A DNA stretch of 64,000 bases from Paraplanobispora takensis. Lineage in GTDB: Bacteria; Actinomycetota; Actinomycetes; Streptosporangiales; Streptosporangiaceae. Positions 1-8,479 of this stretch are shown here, one piece after another. The notes below the pieces were generated by a model. It made no database searches. It was given only the letters and a program-made list of their open reading frames with translations, and was not told where the DNA came from. How positions within the stretch are numbered: position 1 is the stretch's first letter; every line of letters starts with the position of its first letter. The stretch spans positions 186,001 to 250,000 of the forward strand of contig NZ_BOOK01000010.1 in assembly GCF_016863195.1 (NCBI RefSeq). Direction: 5' to 3'. The position numbers and the translations under genes are program-made.

Positions 1-588
1 GCCGACGAGGTCGAGGACCTCCTGACCCAGCTGGCCGAGAAGGACGTCGTCACCCGCGGCCTGTACGACGTGGCCGGCTTCCGCGCCGACGCCGACTTCA
101 TGCTCTGGTGGCACGCGCCGACGGCGGAGGACCTCCAGGAGGCCTACTCCCGCTTCCGCCGCACCGGCCTGGGCCGGCTGACCGAGCCGGTCTGGTCGGC
201 GATGGCGCTGCACCGCCCGGCGGAGTTCAACAAGTCGCACATCCCGGCCTTCCTGGCCGAGGAGGAGCCCCGCGGCTACGTGAGCGTCTACCCGTTCGTC
301 CGCTCCCTGGAGTGGTACCTCCTGGACGACGCCGACCGCCGCCGGATGCTCGCCGAGCACGGCATGATGGCCCGCGACTACCCCGACGTGCGGGCCAACA
401 CGGTCGCCTGCTTCGCTCTGAACGACTATGAGTGGATGCTCGCCTTCGAGGCCGACGAGCTGCACCGCATCGTCGACCTCATGCGCACCCTGCGCGGGGC
501 CGAGGCCCGGCGACACACCCGGGAGGAGATTCCCTTCTACACCGGAATCCGCAAGCCCGTACGGGAGCTCGTCGCCGTTCTGCCGTGA
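1..588 (+). CDS. hemQ: Coproheme decarboxylase ChdC/HemQ, C-terminal part
   Basis: The open frame runs from the first base of the window, so the 5' end lies outside; about 195 residues are present of a family that is usually around 230-250. It belongs to the chlorite-dismutase-like fold and should convert coproheme III to protoheme in the coproporphyrin-dependent haem route of Gram-positives. The conserved block [12 protein letters not shown] carries the catalytic tyrosine region. The following [17 protein letters not shown] block carries the expected proximal haem histidine, and the C-terminal [12 protein letters not shown] is typical of the family. An internal GTG at 70 is not the true start because the homologous sequence continues upstream in frame. 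The family assignment is firm; partner haem genes would lie to the left of the window. Confidence 0.93.
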   Translation, partial: ADEVEDLLTQLAEKDVVTRGLYDVAGFRADADFMLWWHAPTAEDLQEAYSRFRRTGLGRLTEPVWSAMALHRPAEFNKSHIPAFLAEEEPRGYVSVYPFVRSLEWYLLDDADRRRMLAEHGMMARDYPDVRANTVACFALNDYEWMLAFEADELHRIVDLMRTLRGAEARRHTREEIPFYTGIRKPVRELVAVLP

Positions 589-620
589 CGACCTGCGCGA
601 AAACCCCGGCGCCGCGTCAA

Positions 621-1343
621 ATGTTTGCCATACTCAGGGAAAATCACCTGTCTGCGAGGCGAGCGGTGACGAGGGGCGAAGGTTTGGCGCGTTCCAGGCG
701 GCACAGGGGCACCCGGCGCAAGAAGACGCGGCCGTGGGTGTTCGAGGCGTCGGTGGGGGCCGCGGCGGTGGCGGTCGCGGCACTCGTCGGCGGGTCGGTG
801 TTCGGCGCCGATCCGGTGACGGGCGGCACCGTGGCCGTGGGGGCCTCCCCCCGGCAGGACGGCCCGGCGCAGGGGCCCGCCGGTCCCTCCGGAGCGGCCG
901 GGGGAGTCCCCACGGCCTCCGGCGACACCGCGTCCGAGGTGTCCGGCGGCGACGCGCCCACGGGCGGAGCCGCCGGCGGCGACGAGCGGCGGGAGGGCCA
1001 GTCGGCCCGGGAGAGCAAGGCGTCGGGGCCGTCCCGGCACACCGACGCCAAGGCGGTGGCCTACTTCCAGCGCAACAGGTCGGCCAAGCGGATCAAGGAC
1101 ATCCGCACGGTCGGCGGCTATCTCCGGATATATACGGACATGCCGGAGTCGGCGGACAACTCCGAGCAGGCGCTGGAGCTGTGCGAGACCGGCCGCGAAT
1201 ATCTCGTCGAGGAACTCGGCGTGGAGAACCCCGTGATCTTCGTTCAGGCGGAGTTCGGCGAGAACGGCAACCCCATCCTGGCCAACGTGCTGGGTCCCGA
1301 CGACTCCACCTGCAAGGTCACCCACCCCGAGCCGGGAGAGTGA
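621..1343 (+). CDS. Membrane-anchored protein of unknown function
   Basis: This protein of about 240 residues has a basic N-terminus (RSRRHRGTRRKK) followed by one hydrophobic segment (FEASVGAAAVAVAALVGG), then a long Ala/Gly/Pro/Ser-rich linker and a compact C-terminal domain beginning near HTDAKAVAYFQRN. The C-terminal part has two cysteines (LELCETG and DSTCKV) that could form a disulfide outside the membrane. It looks like a type II single-pass protein with an extracytoplasmic domain. The start is uncertain: ATG 621 is used here, but GTG 666 (preceded by GAGG) and TTG 684 are also possible and give proteins 15-21 residues shorter. It lies 32 nt after hemQ in the same direction. I do not recognise the C-terminal domain. 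Confidence 0.7.
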   Translation: MFAILRENHLSARRAVTRGEGLARSRRHRGTRRKKTRPWVFEASVGAAAVAVAALVGGSVFGADPVTGGTVAVGASPRQDGPAQGPAGPSGAAGGVPTASGDTASEVSGGDAPTGGAAGGDERREGQSARESKASGPSRHTDAKAVAYFQRNRSAKRIKDIRTVGGYLRIYTDMPESADNSEQALELCETGREYLVEELGVENPVIFVQAEFGENGNPILANVLGPDDSTCKVTHPEPGE

Positions 1344-1363
1344 CCGGCTCCCCGGGAAAGCGG

Positions 1364-1389
1364 CCGCTCCCGGCGGGCTGCCGGAGCGG
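1364..1389 (+). terminator. Rho-independent-like hairpin
   Basis: CCGCTCC pairs with GGAGCGG and an inner GGC with GCC, leaving one bulged C and a 5-nt loop. It lies about 20 nt after the stop of the preceding membrane protein gene. No T-run follows, which is common in high-GC actinomycete terminators. Confidence 0.5.
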
Positions 1390-1682
1390 ACGGTCCTGTG
1401 GAGCGTTCCGGGAGTTCACCTCACGCGGACGCGGGTCTTCCCGCACAACGTGCAGCGCTGAGTGATCACCCTGCCGATGGTCTCGATGATCTCCCACCGG
1501 TGCCGGAGATGCACGGGGACTCCTCGAAAGAAAGATCACGTTGCGGAGGGGATCGCGCACCGTATGTGATGAACTCTACTCGCGAGGGCTTCCCCGTCGC
1601 GGAGGTCGCGGAATGTCCCCGTGGTCGCGGATGCGGGCGTCCCGCCGGGGACCGGTGGGACCGGCGGGACGCTGTCCGGCGG
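1390..1682. other. Intergenic region without a supported gene
   Basis: Between the hairpin after the membrane protein gene and the end of msrB I find no reading frame with plausible start, codon use and family resemblance. The right half (about 1530-1600) is a little richer in A/T. No structured RNA was recognised. Confidence 0.6.
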
Positions 1683-2084
1683 TCAGCCGGCGGGCTCCAG
1701 CCTCAGCGACACCGAGTTGATGCAGTAGCGGTCGTCGGTGGGAGTGGCGTAGCCCTCGCCGTGGAAGACGTGACCGAGGTGGGAGTCGCAGCGGGCGCAG
1801 CGGACCTCGACGCGGACCATCCCCAGGGAGCGGTCCTCGATCAGGGTGACCGCGTCCGAGGAGGACGGTTCGTAGAAGCTGGGCCAGCCGCAGTGGCTGT
1901 CGAACTTGGTCTCCGACCGGAACAGCTCCGTCCCGCAGGCGCGGCAGCTGTAGACGCCCACGGTCTTGGTGTCGACGTACTCCCCGGTGAAGGGGCGCTC
2001 TGTGCCCGCCTCGCGAAGCACGTGGAACTCTTCGGGAGAAAGCTGGACGCGCCACTCGGCGTCGCTCTTGACCACCTTGTCCAT
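1683..2084 (-). CDS. msrB: Peptide-methionine (R)-S-oxide reductase MsrB
   Basis: A 133-residue protein that reduces the R form of methionine sulfoxide in proteins, in the cytoplasm. It shows the usual MsrB order: [19 protein letters not shown], the structural zinc pairs CRAC and [14 protein letters not shown] in the substrate pocket, GHVFHGEG, and the catalytic cysteine in [11 protein letters not shown] at the C-terminus. Length matches single-domain MsrB. The start is ATG at 2084 ([11 protein letters not shown]), since residues further upstream in the open frame are basic and non-conserved. It is transcribed alone, divergently from the sortase-substrate gene. Confidence 0.95.
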   Translation of the reverse strand: MDKVVKSDAEWRVQLSPEEFHVLREAGTERPFTGEYVDTKTVGVYSCRACGTELFRSETKFDSHCGWPSFYEPSSSDAVTLIEDRSLGMVRVEVRCARCDSHLGHVFHGEGYATPTDDRYCINSVSLRLEPAG

Positions 2085-2526
2085 ACCCCCGACTCTACGT
2101 GAGGGTCCGGGGGGAAAAGAAAATCTTGGGAGCGAAGCATCCTTTCGCACGGGATTTGGCGTCTTTGCTGACGTGGGGGGTTTTCACCTTCCAGATGAGG
2201 GATGAGACCATCCGTCCGCCGTCCAGGAGTTCTGTGGGGACGGTCGAGATGCCGCCGGCCGGGTGGCGCGCCAGCGCCCGGGACCGGAGAGCGGGACGGG
2301 TGGTCATGTGGTCCGTCCCGTCGAGAGCCCGGTCCCGCCGCCGCGGTGACTCCGGGACGGACCCGCCCTCCGGGATCCCCGGCGCCCGATCACGGGGGAG
2401 GGGCCGCCGGGCCGGGACGGACATCTGTTGCGCTTCCATTACATTACTTGACTCCAGGTCCAATAGTTCGCGAAGCTCAGCCGTACATCGGGGCTCGGGA
2501 ATCTCGTCGGCACCGGGAGTGAAGCT
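2085..2526. other. Divergent intergenic region (msrB / sortase substrate)
   Basis: This 442-nt spacer separates msrB (minus) from the secreted protein gene (plus). Open frames across it have arginine/proline-rich translations typical of non-coding high-GC DNA. A relatively AT-rich stretch around 2428-2470 (CATTACATTACTTGACTCC) is the most promoter-like part for the rightward gene, but no clean -35/-10 pair stands out. No RNA element was recognised. Confidence 0.5.
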
Positions 2527-3132
2527 GTGGCAGTCGCAGGAACACGACGTCTCGCGGCCGCGGGCGCGGCGGTGGCCTTCACGGTCGGCGGCGTCGGCAT
2601 GGCGGCCGGGGTGGGTACGGCCACCGCCCAGACCGCCGCGGCGCGCGGGCCCGCCGTGGCGGCCACCTGCGAGGAGGGCGTGGCCGTGTGCGAGTCGCAG
2701 CCGGGAAGCCCGCCCTCGGAGGGTGACCCGTGGGCCGAGGGGCACGGATCCGGCCCGAGCCTCGGCGGCTCCGAGCCGGGCGAGAGCTTCTCCGGCGATC
2801 CGGAGGCCGGGCAGTCCGGGCAGGGCGACTGGCCGGAGCCGGAGGCGGGCTCGGACGAGACCTTCGCGAGCATCCCGCTGCCGCGCTCCCCGGGCGAGAG
2901 CTGGTCGGCCGCCCCCGGCGAGACGTTCTCCAGCGGCCCGGCCTCCCTGCCCCCCTCGCCGTGGAAGCCCGCCGGCGAGCACAAGGTCCCCAGGGGCGCG
3001 CCGCAGACAGGGGCCGGCGGTCTCGCCGCCGAGCCCGCCACCTGGCCCTTCGCCGCCGGAGGCGGGGCGCTGCTGATCGGTGCCGGGCTGGCCGGTTACG
3101 CCGTACGGCGCCGGCGGGCGGGTGAGGCCTGA
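2527..3132 (+). CDS. Secreted sortase substrate with GAPQTG sorting signal
   Basis: A 201-residue exported protein. It has an N-terminal signal peptide (hydrophobic about residues 9-35, cleavage likely near TATAQTAAA), a Gly/Pro/Ser/Glu-rich low-complexity body with two cysteines (C48, C55), and a C-terminal cell-wall sorting signal: GAPQTGAGG at 157-165, a hydrophobic helix at about 172-193 and a tail RRRRAGEA. The pentapeptide differs from LPxTG but fits the PxTG type seen next to class F/E sortases. The start is GTG 2527. The sortase gene follows after 3 nt, so the pair is surely co-transcribed and the protein is the obvious substrate. The function of the displayed body is unknown. Confidence 0.85.
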   Translation: MAVAGTRRLAAAGAAVAFTVGGVGMAAGVGTATAQTAAARGPAVAATCEEGVAVCESQPGSPPSEGDPWAEGHGSGPSLGGSEPGESFSGDPEAGQSGQGDWPEPEAGSDETFASIPLPRSPGESWSAAPGETFSSGPASLPPSPWKPAGEHKVPRGAPQTGAGGLAAEPATWPFAAGGGALLIGAGLAGYAVRRRRAGEA

Positions 3133-3135
3133 GCG

Positions 3136-3825
3136 GTGCCCCCGACCCCGTCCCGGACTCAGCTGCTCGCCCTCTGCGGAGCCGTCGCGGCCGCGATGGC
3201 CGGCATCGCGTTGATCGCGTTCGGCGTCGCCGGGATGGTCTCCGGAGACGGTCCGGGAACGGCCGCCGATCCGGTGCCGACCCACGTCCCGCGTCACCCG
3301 CCCGCTCTGACCGAGCCCGCCGAGGTGCTGGCCCGGACCTTCGCCCGGCCGATGGACAGGTCCGTCCCGCAGGCCGTCTACATCTCCAGGATCGGGGTGG
3401 CCGCCCCGCTGATGCAGCTGGGTCTCGACACCCGGGGCGCCATCGAGAACCCGCCCCTGTCCCCGGCCAACATCGCCGGTTGGTACCGCCACGGTCCGGC
3501 CCCCGGCCAGAGCGGTCCCGCCGTCATCACCGGTCACCTCGACACCCGTACCGGCCCCGCGGTCTTCGCCCGGCTCGACGAGGTCAGGCGCGGCGACCAG
3601 ATCCACGTCATGCGCTCCGACGGCTCCGTGGCCGTCTTCGTGGCCGACCGGCGCGAGCACGTCGACAAGGAGGACTTCCCCACGGCCCGGGTCTACGGCG
3701 AGGTGGACTATCCCGGCCTGCGCCTGGTCACCTGCGGCGGCGTCTTCGACCGCGGGGCGCACAGCTACCGGGGCAACACGATCGTCTACGCCCACCTCGT
3801 CCGGGCCTACCATCCGCCCGGATGA
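3136..3825 (+). CDS. Class F sortase
   Basis: A 229-residue transpeptidase with one N-terminal membrane anchor (residues 9-35), a proline-rich stalk, and a sortase domain from about residue 78. The catalytic triad is visible: H134 in ITGHLDT, C200 in RLVTCGGVF and R212 in HSYRGNTIVYA. The short VITGHLDT and LVTCGG motifs and the small domain point to the actinobacterial class F group. It should cleave between T and G of the sorting signal of the gene just upstream and attach that protein to the cell wall. GTG start at 3136, 3 nt after the substrate stop. Confidence 0.92.
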   Translation: MPPTPSRTQLLALCGAVAAAMAGIALIAFGVAGMVSGDGPGTAADPVPTHVPRHPPALTEPAEVLARTFARPMDRSVPQAVYISRIGVAAPLMQLGLDTRGAIENPPLSPANIAGWYRHGPAPGQSGPAVITGHLDTRTGPAVFARLDEVRRGDQIHVMRSDGSVAVFVADRREHVDKEDFPTARVYGEVDYPGLRLVTCGGVFDRGAHSYRGNTIVYAHLVRAYHPPG

Positions 3826-3849
3826 CCCTCCGGCGCGTCCCCGGAGGTC

Positions 3850-4407
3850 GTGATCGCCGCGGCGGCGGAGTGCTTCGTCGAGAAGGGCTACGCCGAGACG
3901 ACGATGAAGGACATCGCCGCCCGGGCGGGCGTCTCCGCGCCGACCGTCTACGCGCAGGGGGCCAAGGCCGAGCTGCTGCTCGCCGCGGTCGAGCGGAGCC
4001 TCGTCGGGGACGCCGGGCCCGAGGCGGTGCGGGAGCGGGACCGGTTCCGGCGGCTGCTGGAGGAGCGCGACAAGAAGGAGAAGCTGCGCCTGCTGCGCGA
4101 GATCGCACTGGACCGGCCGCCCATGTCCGGAGAGATCATGCGGTCGTTCCGGGAGGCGGCGCCGGGTGATCCCGAGATCGCCGGGGCGTGGGAGGAGTAC
4201 CGGCGGCGCCGCTACGCTGGCATGAGGGTCCTCGTGGAGTCCTTCGCCCACCTGCTGCGCCCCGGCCTGACCGTCGAGCGCGCCGCCGACGTCTTCTGGG
4301 CGGTGTTCGACGAGCAGACCACCGAGGCGCTGCTCGGCCGGGGATGGGCGCCGGTCGAATACGTCGACTGGATGGTCGACGCCATGGACCGCCTCCTGCT
4401 CCGCTGA
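3850..4407 (+). CDS. TetR/AcrR family transcriptional regulator
   Basis: A 185-residue protein whose N-terminus is a TetR helix-turn-helix: ECFVEKGYAETTMKDIAARAGVSAPTVYAQ. The rest is an all-helical ligand domain without recognisable specificity. The start is GTG 3850 with GGAGG just before it. There is no room for an earlier start because the sortase stop lies in the same frame at 3823. As a result the first helix is a few residues shorter than usual. It follows the sortase by 24 nt and may share its transcript. Its target is unknown; the palindromes downstream at 4436-4500 look like LacI-type rather than TetR-type sites. Confidence 0.85.
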   Translation: MIAAAAECFVEKGYAETTMKDIAARAGVSAPTVYAQGAKAELLLAAVERSLVGDAGPEAVRERDRFRRLLEERDKKEKLRLLREIALDRPPMSGEIMRSFREAAPGDPEIAGAWEEYRRRRYAGMRVLVESFAHLLRPGLTVERAADVFWAVFDEQTTEALLGRGWAPVEYVDWMVDAMDRLLLR

Positions 4408-4435
4408 CGACGCCGCGGCGACCGGCGCGTGATCC

Positions 4436-4500
4436 GAGAGCGCTCTCTTAGAGACGACTTAAATGTAGCTTAATCGGCTATTCGTCTGGAGAGCGCTCTC
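4436..4500 (+). promoter_or_regulatory. Two identical 12-bp palindromic operators
   Basis: GAGAGCGCTCTC occurs at 4436-4447 and again at 4489-4500, each a perfect palindrome with the CG-centre style of LacI/GalR-family sites in actinomycetes. Centres are 53 bp apart, about five helical turns, and the spacer is strikingly AT-rich for this genome. They lie 41 nt and more upstream of the glucanase start, so the promoter is probably between them and repression by looping is plausible. No LacI-family gene is in the window. Confidence 0.75.
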
Positions 4501-4540
4501 ATAGGCTGCCACGCGCTGGTAGACGATCGAGGAGTCGCTT

Positions 4541-5776
4541 ATGCCCACCCCACGCACGACACTCCGCCGGCTCGCCGCCGTGGCCCTGACCGTGCCCGCC
4601 CTCCTGGCCGCCGCCCCGGCCCCGGCGACGGCGGTCTCGGGAACGGGGACGGCCGGGACGGCGGCGCGGACCGCGCCGCCGAGCCTGCTGCCGCTGACCG
4701 TCACGAACCGGTCCGGACGAGGGGAGCGGGTCCACATCTACGTGCTCGGCACGAACCTCGCCACCGGCCGGCTCGGGTACGCCGACGCGAGCGGCGCGTT
4801 CACCCCCTGGCCGGCCGGCTCGATCCCGCCCAGCCCCGCCCCCGACGTCGCGATCCCCGGACCGGCCAAGGGCGCGGCCAAGACGCTCCGGCTGCCGCTG
4901 AACATGTCCGGCCGGGTGTACGTCTCCTTCGGGGCGAAGCTGAAGTTCTCCCTCACCCCGGACGGTTTCGTGCAGCCCGCGCCCTGGGCGCCGGGCGACC
5001 CCAACCGGGACATCCTGTTCGACTGGACCGAGTTCACCTACAACGGCAGCGGCCTGTGGCTGAACACCTCGATGGTGGACATGTTCAGCGTCCCGCAGGC
5101 GGTCGAGGTGACCGGCGCCGACGGCGCCCGCAAACGGACCGGGGACCTGGTGGCCAACGGCCGTGAGCGCATCTTCGACGCCGTGAGGAACCAGCCGGGG
5201 GACTGGGCGAAGCTGATCCACCGCCGCGCCGACGGGACGCGGCTGCGGGTGATCTCGCCCCACAAGGGCATCGACACCGGCGTGTTCAGCCCCTCCTACA
5301 TGGACGGCTACATCCGCTCGGCCTGGGAGACCTACCGGAGCAGGACGCTGACCGTCGTGCCGTTCGAGAACGAGCCCGGCAGGAAGTTCCTCGGCCGGAC
5401 CGACGCCTCCGGCGTGATGCACTTCACCGACGCCTCCGGCGCCCGGGTGGCGTCCTTCCCGCGGCCCTCGACCAAGGACGTCTTCGGCTGCGACGGGCGG
5501 CTGCACGCGCCCAACGACCCCGTGGTCGGGCCGATCGCGCGCACCCTGTGCGCCGCGCTGCACCGCTCGACGCTCGGCCATCTGCACACCCAGCCGACCG
5601 GGGACCCCGCGCAGTTCTACACCGGGACCGTCACCGACCACTACTCCAGGAAGCTGCACGCGCACTCGGTGGACGGCAAGGCCTACGGGTTCGCCTTCGA
5701 CGACGTCGGCCACTTCGAGTCCCTGGTCCACGACGGCTCGCCGAAGTCCGCCGGGATCACGCTCACGCCGTTCTGA
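4541..5776 (+). CDS. Secreted GH64 beta-1,3-glucanase
   Basis: A 411-residue exported hydrolase of the laminaripentaose-producing glucanase family (GH64, thaumatin-like fold), expected to cut beta-1,3-glucan of fungal walls or laminarin outside the cell. A twin-arginine-poor Sec-type signal peptide occupies about residues 1-31 (RRLAAVALTVPALLAAAPAPATA). The family blocks seen are VHIYVLGTN, GRVYVSFGAKLKF, LFDWTEFTYN with the acidic residues of the active-site region, LWLNTSMVDMFSVP and a C-terminal FDDVGHFESLVHD. Length fits a single catalytic domain with no extra carbohydrate-binding module. ATG 4541 is preceded by GAGGAG at 7 nt. Expression is probably sugar-controlled through the two palindromes upstream. 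Confidence 0.9.
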   Translation: MPTPRTTLRRLAAVALTVPALLAAAPAPATAVSGTGTAGTAARTAPPSLLPLTVTNRSGRGERVHIYVLGTNLATGRLGYADASGAFTPWPAGSIPPSPAPDVAIPGPAKGAAKTLRLPLNMSGRVYVSFGAKLKFSLTPDGFVQPAPWAPGDPNRDILFDWTEFTYNGSGLWLNTSMVDMFSVPQAVEVTGADGARKRTGDLVANGRERIFDAVRNQPGDWAKLIHRRADGTRLRVISPHKGIDTGVFSPSYMDGYIRSAWETYRSRTLTVVPFENEPGRKFLGRTDASGVMHFTDASGARVASFPRPSTKDVFGCDGRLHAPNDPVVGPIARTLCAALHRSTLGHLHTQPTGDPAQFYTGTVTDHYSRKLHAHSVDGKAYGFAFDDVGHFESLVHDGSPKSAGITLTPF

Positions 5777-5806
5777 GACGGCCTGAGGCGTTCGGAGACG
5801 GCCGGG

Positions 5807-5859
5807 CGCGCCCTCGGCGGACGGGGAGGTCAGGGATCCCTGGGCAGGCCGAGGGCGCG
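5807..5859. terminator. Inverted repeat between convergent genes
   Basis: CGCGCCCTCGGC (5807-5818) is matched by GCCGAGGGCGCG (5848-5859), 12 bp with a 29-nt loop. It spans the junction between the glucanase and the convergent acyl-CoA dehydrogenase, whose last codons it includes. A bidirectional terminator role is plausible; the long loop keeps confidence modest. Confidence 0.4.
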
Positions 5860-8406
5860 TTCGGCGATGATGTTGAGCTGGATCTCGGTGGTGCCGCCGC
5901 CGATGGTGAAGGCGCGGGTGGTGAGGATCATCCGGTTCCAGTACGGCGAGGCGGGCGCGAGGGACCAGCAGAACTCCGAGATCGCCTGGGAATGGCGCAT
6001 CCCGAGGAGCTTGCGGACGCTGGAGGCGGTCCCGGAGCCGCCGCCGGACAGCTGGGAGAGCGTCACGCGCAGGCCGAGAGCCGAGACGGCCTGCCCCTCG
6101 GCCCACATGCGCCCGGCCCGCTCCAGATCGGCGGGGCGCAGGGCGCCGGGGCCGCCGAGCGTGCCGATCAGCTCGACCATGTCGGTGTGCTGGGAACCGG
6201 GACCCCAGGAGTCGCCCAGGGCGACGCGCTCGTGGGAGAGGGTGTCGCGGGCGACCTTCCACCCCCGGTCGACCTCCCCGACGACCAGGTCGTCGGGGAC
6301 GAAGACGTCGTCGAGGAAGACCTCGTTGAAGATCTCGTCCCCGTTGATCTCCTTCAACGGGCGGACCGTGACCCCGGGGGAGGACATGTCGACCAGGAAG
6401 TAGGTGATGCCCTCGTGCTTGTGGGCCTCGGGGTCGGTCCTGGCCAGGCAGATGCCCCAGTGCGCGTACTGGGCCAGGGAGGTCCAGATCTTCTGGCCGC
6501 TCAGCGACCAGCCGCCCTCGACCCGGACGGCCTTGGTGGACAGGGACGCCAGGTCGGAGCCGGCGCCGGGCTCGCTGAACAGCTGGCACCAGGCGATCTC
6601 GGTGGTGAAGGTCTTGGGCAGGAAGCGTTCCCGCTGCTCCGGAGTGCCGTACCGGACGATCGAGGGCACGGCCCAGGCGCCGATGCCCAGGTTGGGCCGG
6701 CGGACGCCCCCGGCGCGGAACTCCTGGTGGATGACGACCTGCTCCAGCGGGGAGGCCGCGCGGCCCCAGGGTTCGGGCAGGTACGGCATGATCCAGCCCT
6801 CGGAGGCGAGGCGGGCCAGCCGGGCGAGCGGTTCCCCGGCGGCCAGTGAGGCGACGGCGGCCCTGACCTCCCGCCGGAACTCCCCGGCCTCCCGCGGCAG
6901 GTCCGGGCTCATGTCCCTGCGGACCCCGCCGGAGGCCAGGACGGCCACCCGCTCGGCCCACCCGCCGGGGTCGCCGCTCAGCGCCCGCAGCGCCAGCGCC
7001 CGCCGGTAGTACAGGTGGGCGTCGTGCTCGTAGGTGTAGCCGATGCCGCCCAGCACCTGGATGGCGTCCGCCGCGCACCGCACCGCCGCGTCGGCGGCCA
7101 GCACCCCGGCCACGGCCACCGCCAGGAGGGTCTCCTGGTCCGGCGGCCCCGAAGCGGCCGCGCCGGCGGAGGGGTCCCCGTCCGGAGGCGCGGCAGGGGA
7201 GTCCCCGTCCGGAGGCGCGGTGGAGGAGCCGCCGCCCCGGGGAGTCGCCGCCGCGGGGCTCACCGTCGGGGAGCCCCGTCCGTCGAGGGCGCGGGCGGCG
7301 TCCCACACGGCGGCGCGGGCCTGCTCCAGAGCGACCAGCATGGCGGCGCAGCGGTGCTTGACTCCCTGGAACTGGCCGATCGGGCGGCCGAACTGCTCGC
7401 GGACCTTGGCGTAGTCCGCGGCGGCGCTCACCGCCCAGGCGGCCACGCCGCACGCCTCGGCGCCGAGCAGGACGGCGGCCAGGACCTCCACCAGGTCCCC
7501 GGTCACGCCGGGCAGCACCCGCTCCTGCGGTACGGCACGCGCTGCCGCCACCGTCACCGCCGCCAGCGGCCGGGTGAGGTCGACGCCCTCCAGTGGGGCG
7601 GTCACGCAGTCCGCGCGGTCCAGAGCGGCCCACCGGCCGTCGGGCAGCGGCAGGACGAAGAGGTCCGCGTCGGAGGAACCCAGCGCGGTCGCGAACGGGA
7701 CACCGCCCCCGGTTCCGTCACTCCCGGCCCCGCCGCTCCCGGTCCCGTCGGTCTCGGGCTCACCGCTCTCGGTAGCGCCGCCCCCGCCTCCACCGTTCCC
7801 GGTAGCGCCGCCCCCGCCTCCACCGTTCCCGGTAGCGCCGCCCCCGCCTCCACCGTTCCCGGTACCGCCCGTGGCGGCCTCCCCGTTCCCGGCCCGGCCG
7901 TCCGGCGGAGCGGGCAGGGCGGCGCGGGAGCCCGCGGGCAGGACGACGGCGGCGGTCAGGGAGCCGTCCGCCAGCGCGGCCAGCAGCGCCGGTACGGCGG
8001 AGGCGGGGCGGCGGGATCCTTCAGCGGACGGGGCCGTGCCCGGGGCGCCGGAGGGCGTCTCCCCGGCGGGGCCCGGCACGGCGCGGCGGGGCTCCTGGGC
8101 GGATGAGGCCGCCTCCCGGGTGAGGCCGGGCACGGCGCGGGCGATGACGGCGGAGGCCAGGACCGTGGGGAGGAAGGAGCCGGGCGCGCAGCGTTCGCCG
8201 AGCGCCTCCAGTGCCACGGCCAGCTCCGCCAGGCCGCCGCCCTGCCCGCCGTACTCCTCGGGCAGGTGCAGTCCGGGCAGCCCCTGCGCGGCGAGTGCGG
8301 CGCGGAAGGGTTCGTGCTCCATGCCGCGCGGTGCGATGTTCCGCGCGGCGAAGCCGCGGACGGAGTCGGCCAGCGACCGGTGTTCCTCAGTGATCCCGAT
8401 GCCCAT
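5830..8406 (-). CDS. Fused double acyl-CoA dehydrogenase (FadE type)
   Basis: An 858-residue fusion of two acyl-CoA dehydrogenase domains. The first (about 1-495) has the N-terminal helical part, KVREQFGRPIGQFQGVKH and the end motif GGIGYTYEHDAHLYYRRAL. The second (about 505-858) starts with DLPREAGEFRREV, has the FAD/substrate segment WCQLFSEPGAGSDLA, LSGQKIWTSLAQYAHW, SHER (E726, the position of the base in isovaleryl-type enzymes) and ends FTIGGGTTEIQLNII. Fused FadE proteins of about 710-750 residues are known in actinobacteria, for example FadE34-type enzymes. This one is longer because of low-complexity insertions, including three 10-residue repeats at 182-211 and a PPDG-rich linker near 380-410. 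It follows the aldehyde dehydrogenase by 73 nt. The substrate is unknown. Confidence 0.9.
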   Translation of the reverse strand: MGIGITEEHRSLADSVRGFAARNIAPRGMEHEPFRAALAAQGLPGLHLPEEYGGQGGGLAELAVALEALGERCAPGSFLPTVLASAVIARAVPGLTREAASSAQEPRRAVPGPAGETPSGAPGTAPSAEGSRRPASAVPALLAALADGSLTAAVVLPAGSRAALPAPPDGRAGNGEAATGGTGNGGGGGGATGNGGGGGGATGNGGGGGGATESGEPETDGTGSGGAGSDGTGGGVPFATALGSSDADLFVLPLPDGRWAALDRADCVTAPLEGVDLTRPLAAVTVAAARAVPQERVLPGVTGDLVEVLAAVLLGAEACGVAAWAVSAAADYAKVREQFGRPIGQFQGVKHRCAAMLVALEQARAAVWDAARALDGRGSPTVSPAAATPRGGGSSTAPPDGDSPAAPPDGDPSAGAAASGPPDQETLLAVAVAGVLAADAAVRCAADAIQVLGGIGYTYEHDAHLYYRRALALRALSGDPGGWAERVAVLASGGVRRDMSPDLPREAGEFRREVRAAVASLAAGEPLARLARLASEGWIMPYLPEPWGRAASPLEQVVIHQEFRAGGVRRPNLGIGAWAVPSIVRYGTPEQRERFLPKTFTTEIAWCQLFSEPGAGSDLASLSTKAVRVEGGWSLSGQKIWTSLAQYAHWGICLARTDPEAHKHEGITYFLVDMSSPGVTVRPLKEINGDEIFNEVFLDDVFVPDDLVVGEVDRGWKVARDTLSHERVALGDSWGPGSQHTDMVELIGTLGGPGALRPADLERAGRMWAEGQAVSALGLRVTLSQLSGGGSGTASSVRKLLGMRHSQAISEFCWSLAPASPYWNRMILTTRAFTIGGGTTEIQLNIIAERALGLPRDP
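7774..7863 (-). repeat. Three perfect 30-bp tandem repeats inside the acyl-CoA dehydrogenase
   Basis: A 30-bp unit occurs three times in a row and encodes TGNGGGGGGA x3 (residues 182-211). It lies in a surface linker of the first domain, in frame, so copy-number change would alter linker length without breaking the gene. Confidence 0.9.
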
Positions 8407-8436
8407 GGGCCGACTCTAGAACCATATTCGGTTCCC

Positions 8437-8478
8437 GGTAAGACCCCGGGAGTCCGCGGTGAGACCCCGGGAGCCGCT
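8437..8478. repeat. Two 21-bp direct repeats in a short spacer
   Basis: GGTAAGACCCCGGGAGTCCGC (8437-8457) is followed directly by a near copy (8458-8478) with three differences. They fill most of the 73-nt gap between the aldehyde dehydrogenase stop and the acyl-CoA dehydrogenase start and each contains the palindrome CCCGGG. Confidence 0.75.
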
Positions 8479-8479
8479 C

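Noticed and set aside
3850-4407. TetR protein as the repressor of the GAGAGCGCTCTC sites
   Set aside because: The CG-centred palindromes are of LacI type; proximity alone does not support TetR binding.
4499-7633. Long minus-strand open frame across the glucanase and the acyl-CoA dehydrogenase
   Set aside because: Glycine/arginine/proline-rich translation without motifs, out of frame with the real dehydrogenase gene.
7774-7863. Possible CRISPR-like repeat
   Set aside because: Repeats are directly adjacent without spacers and in frame within a coding linker.
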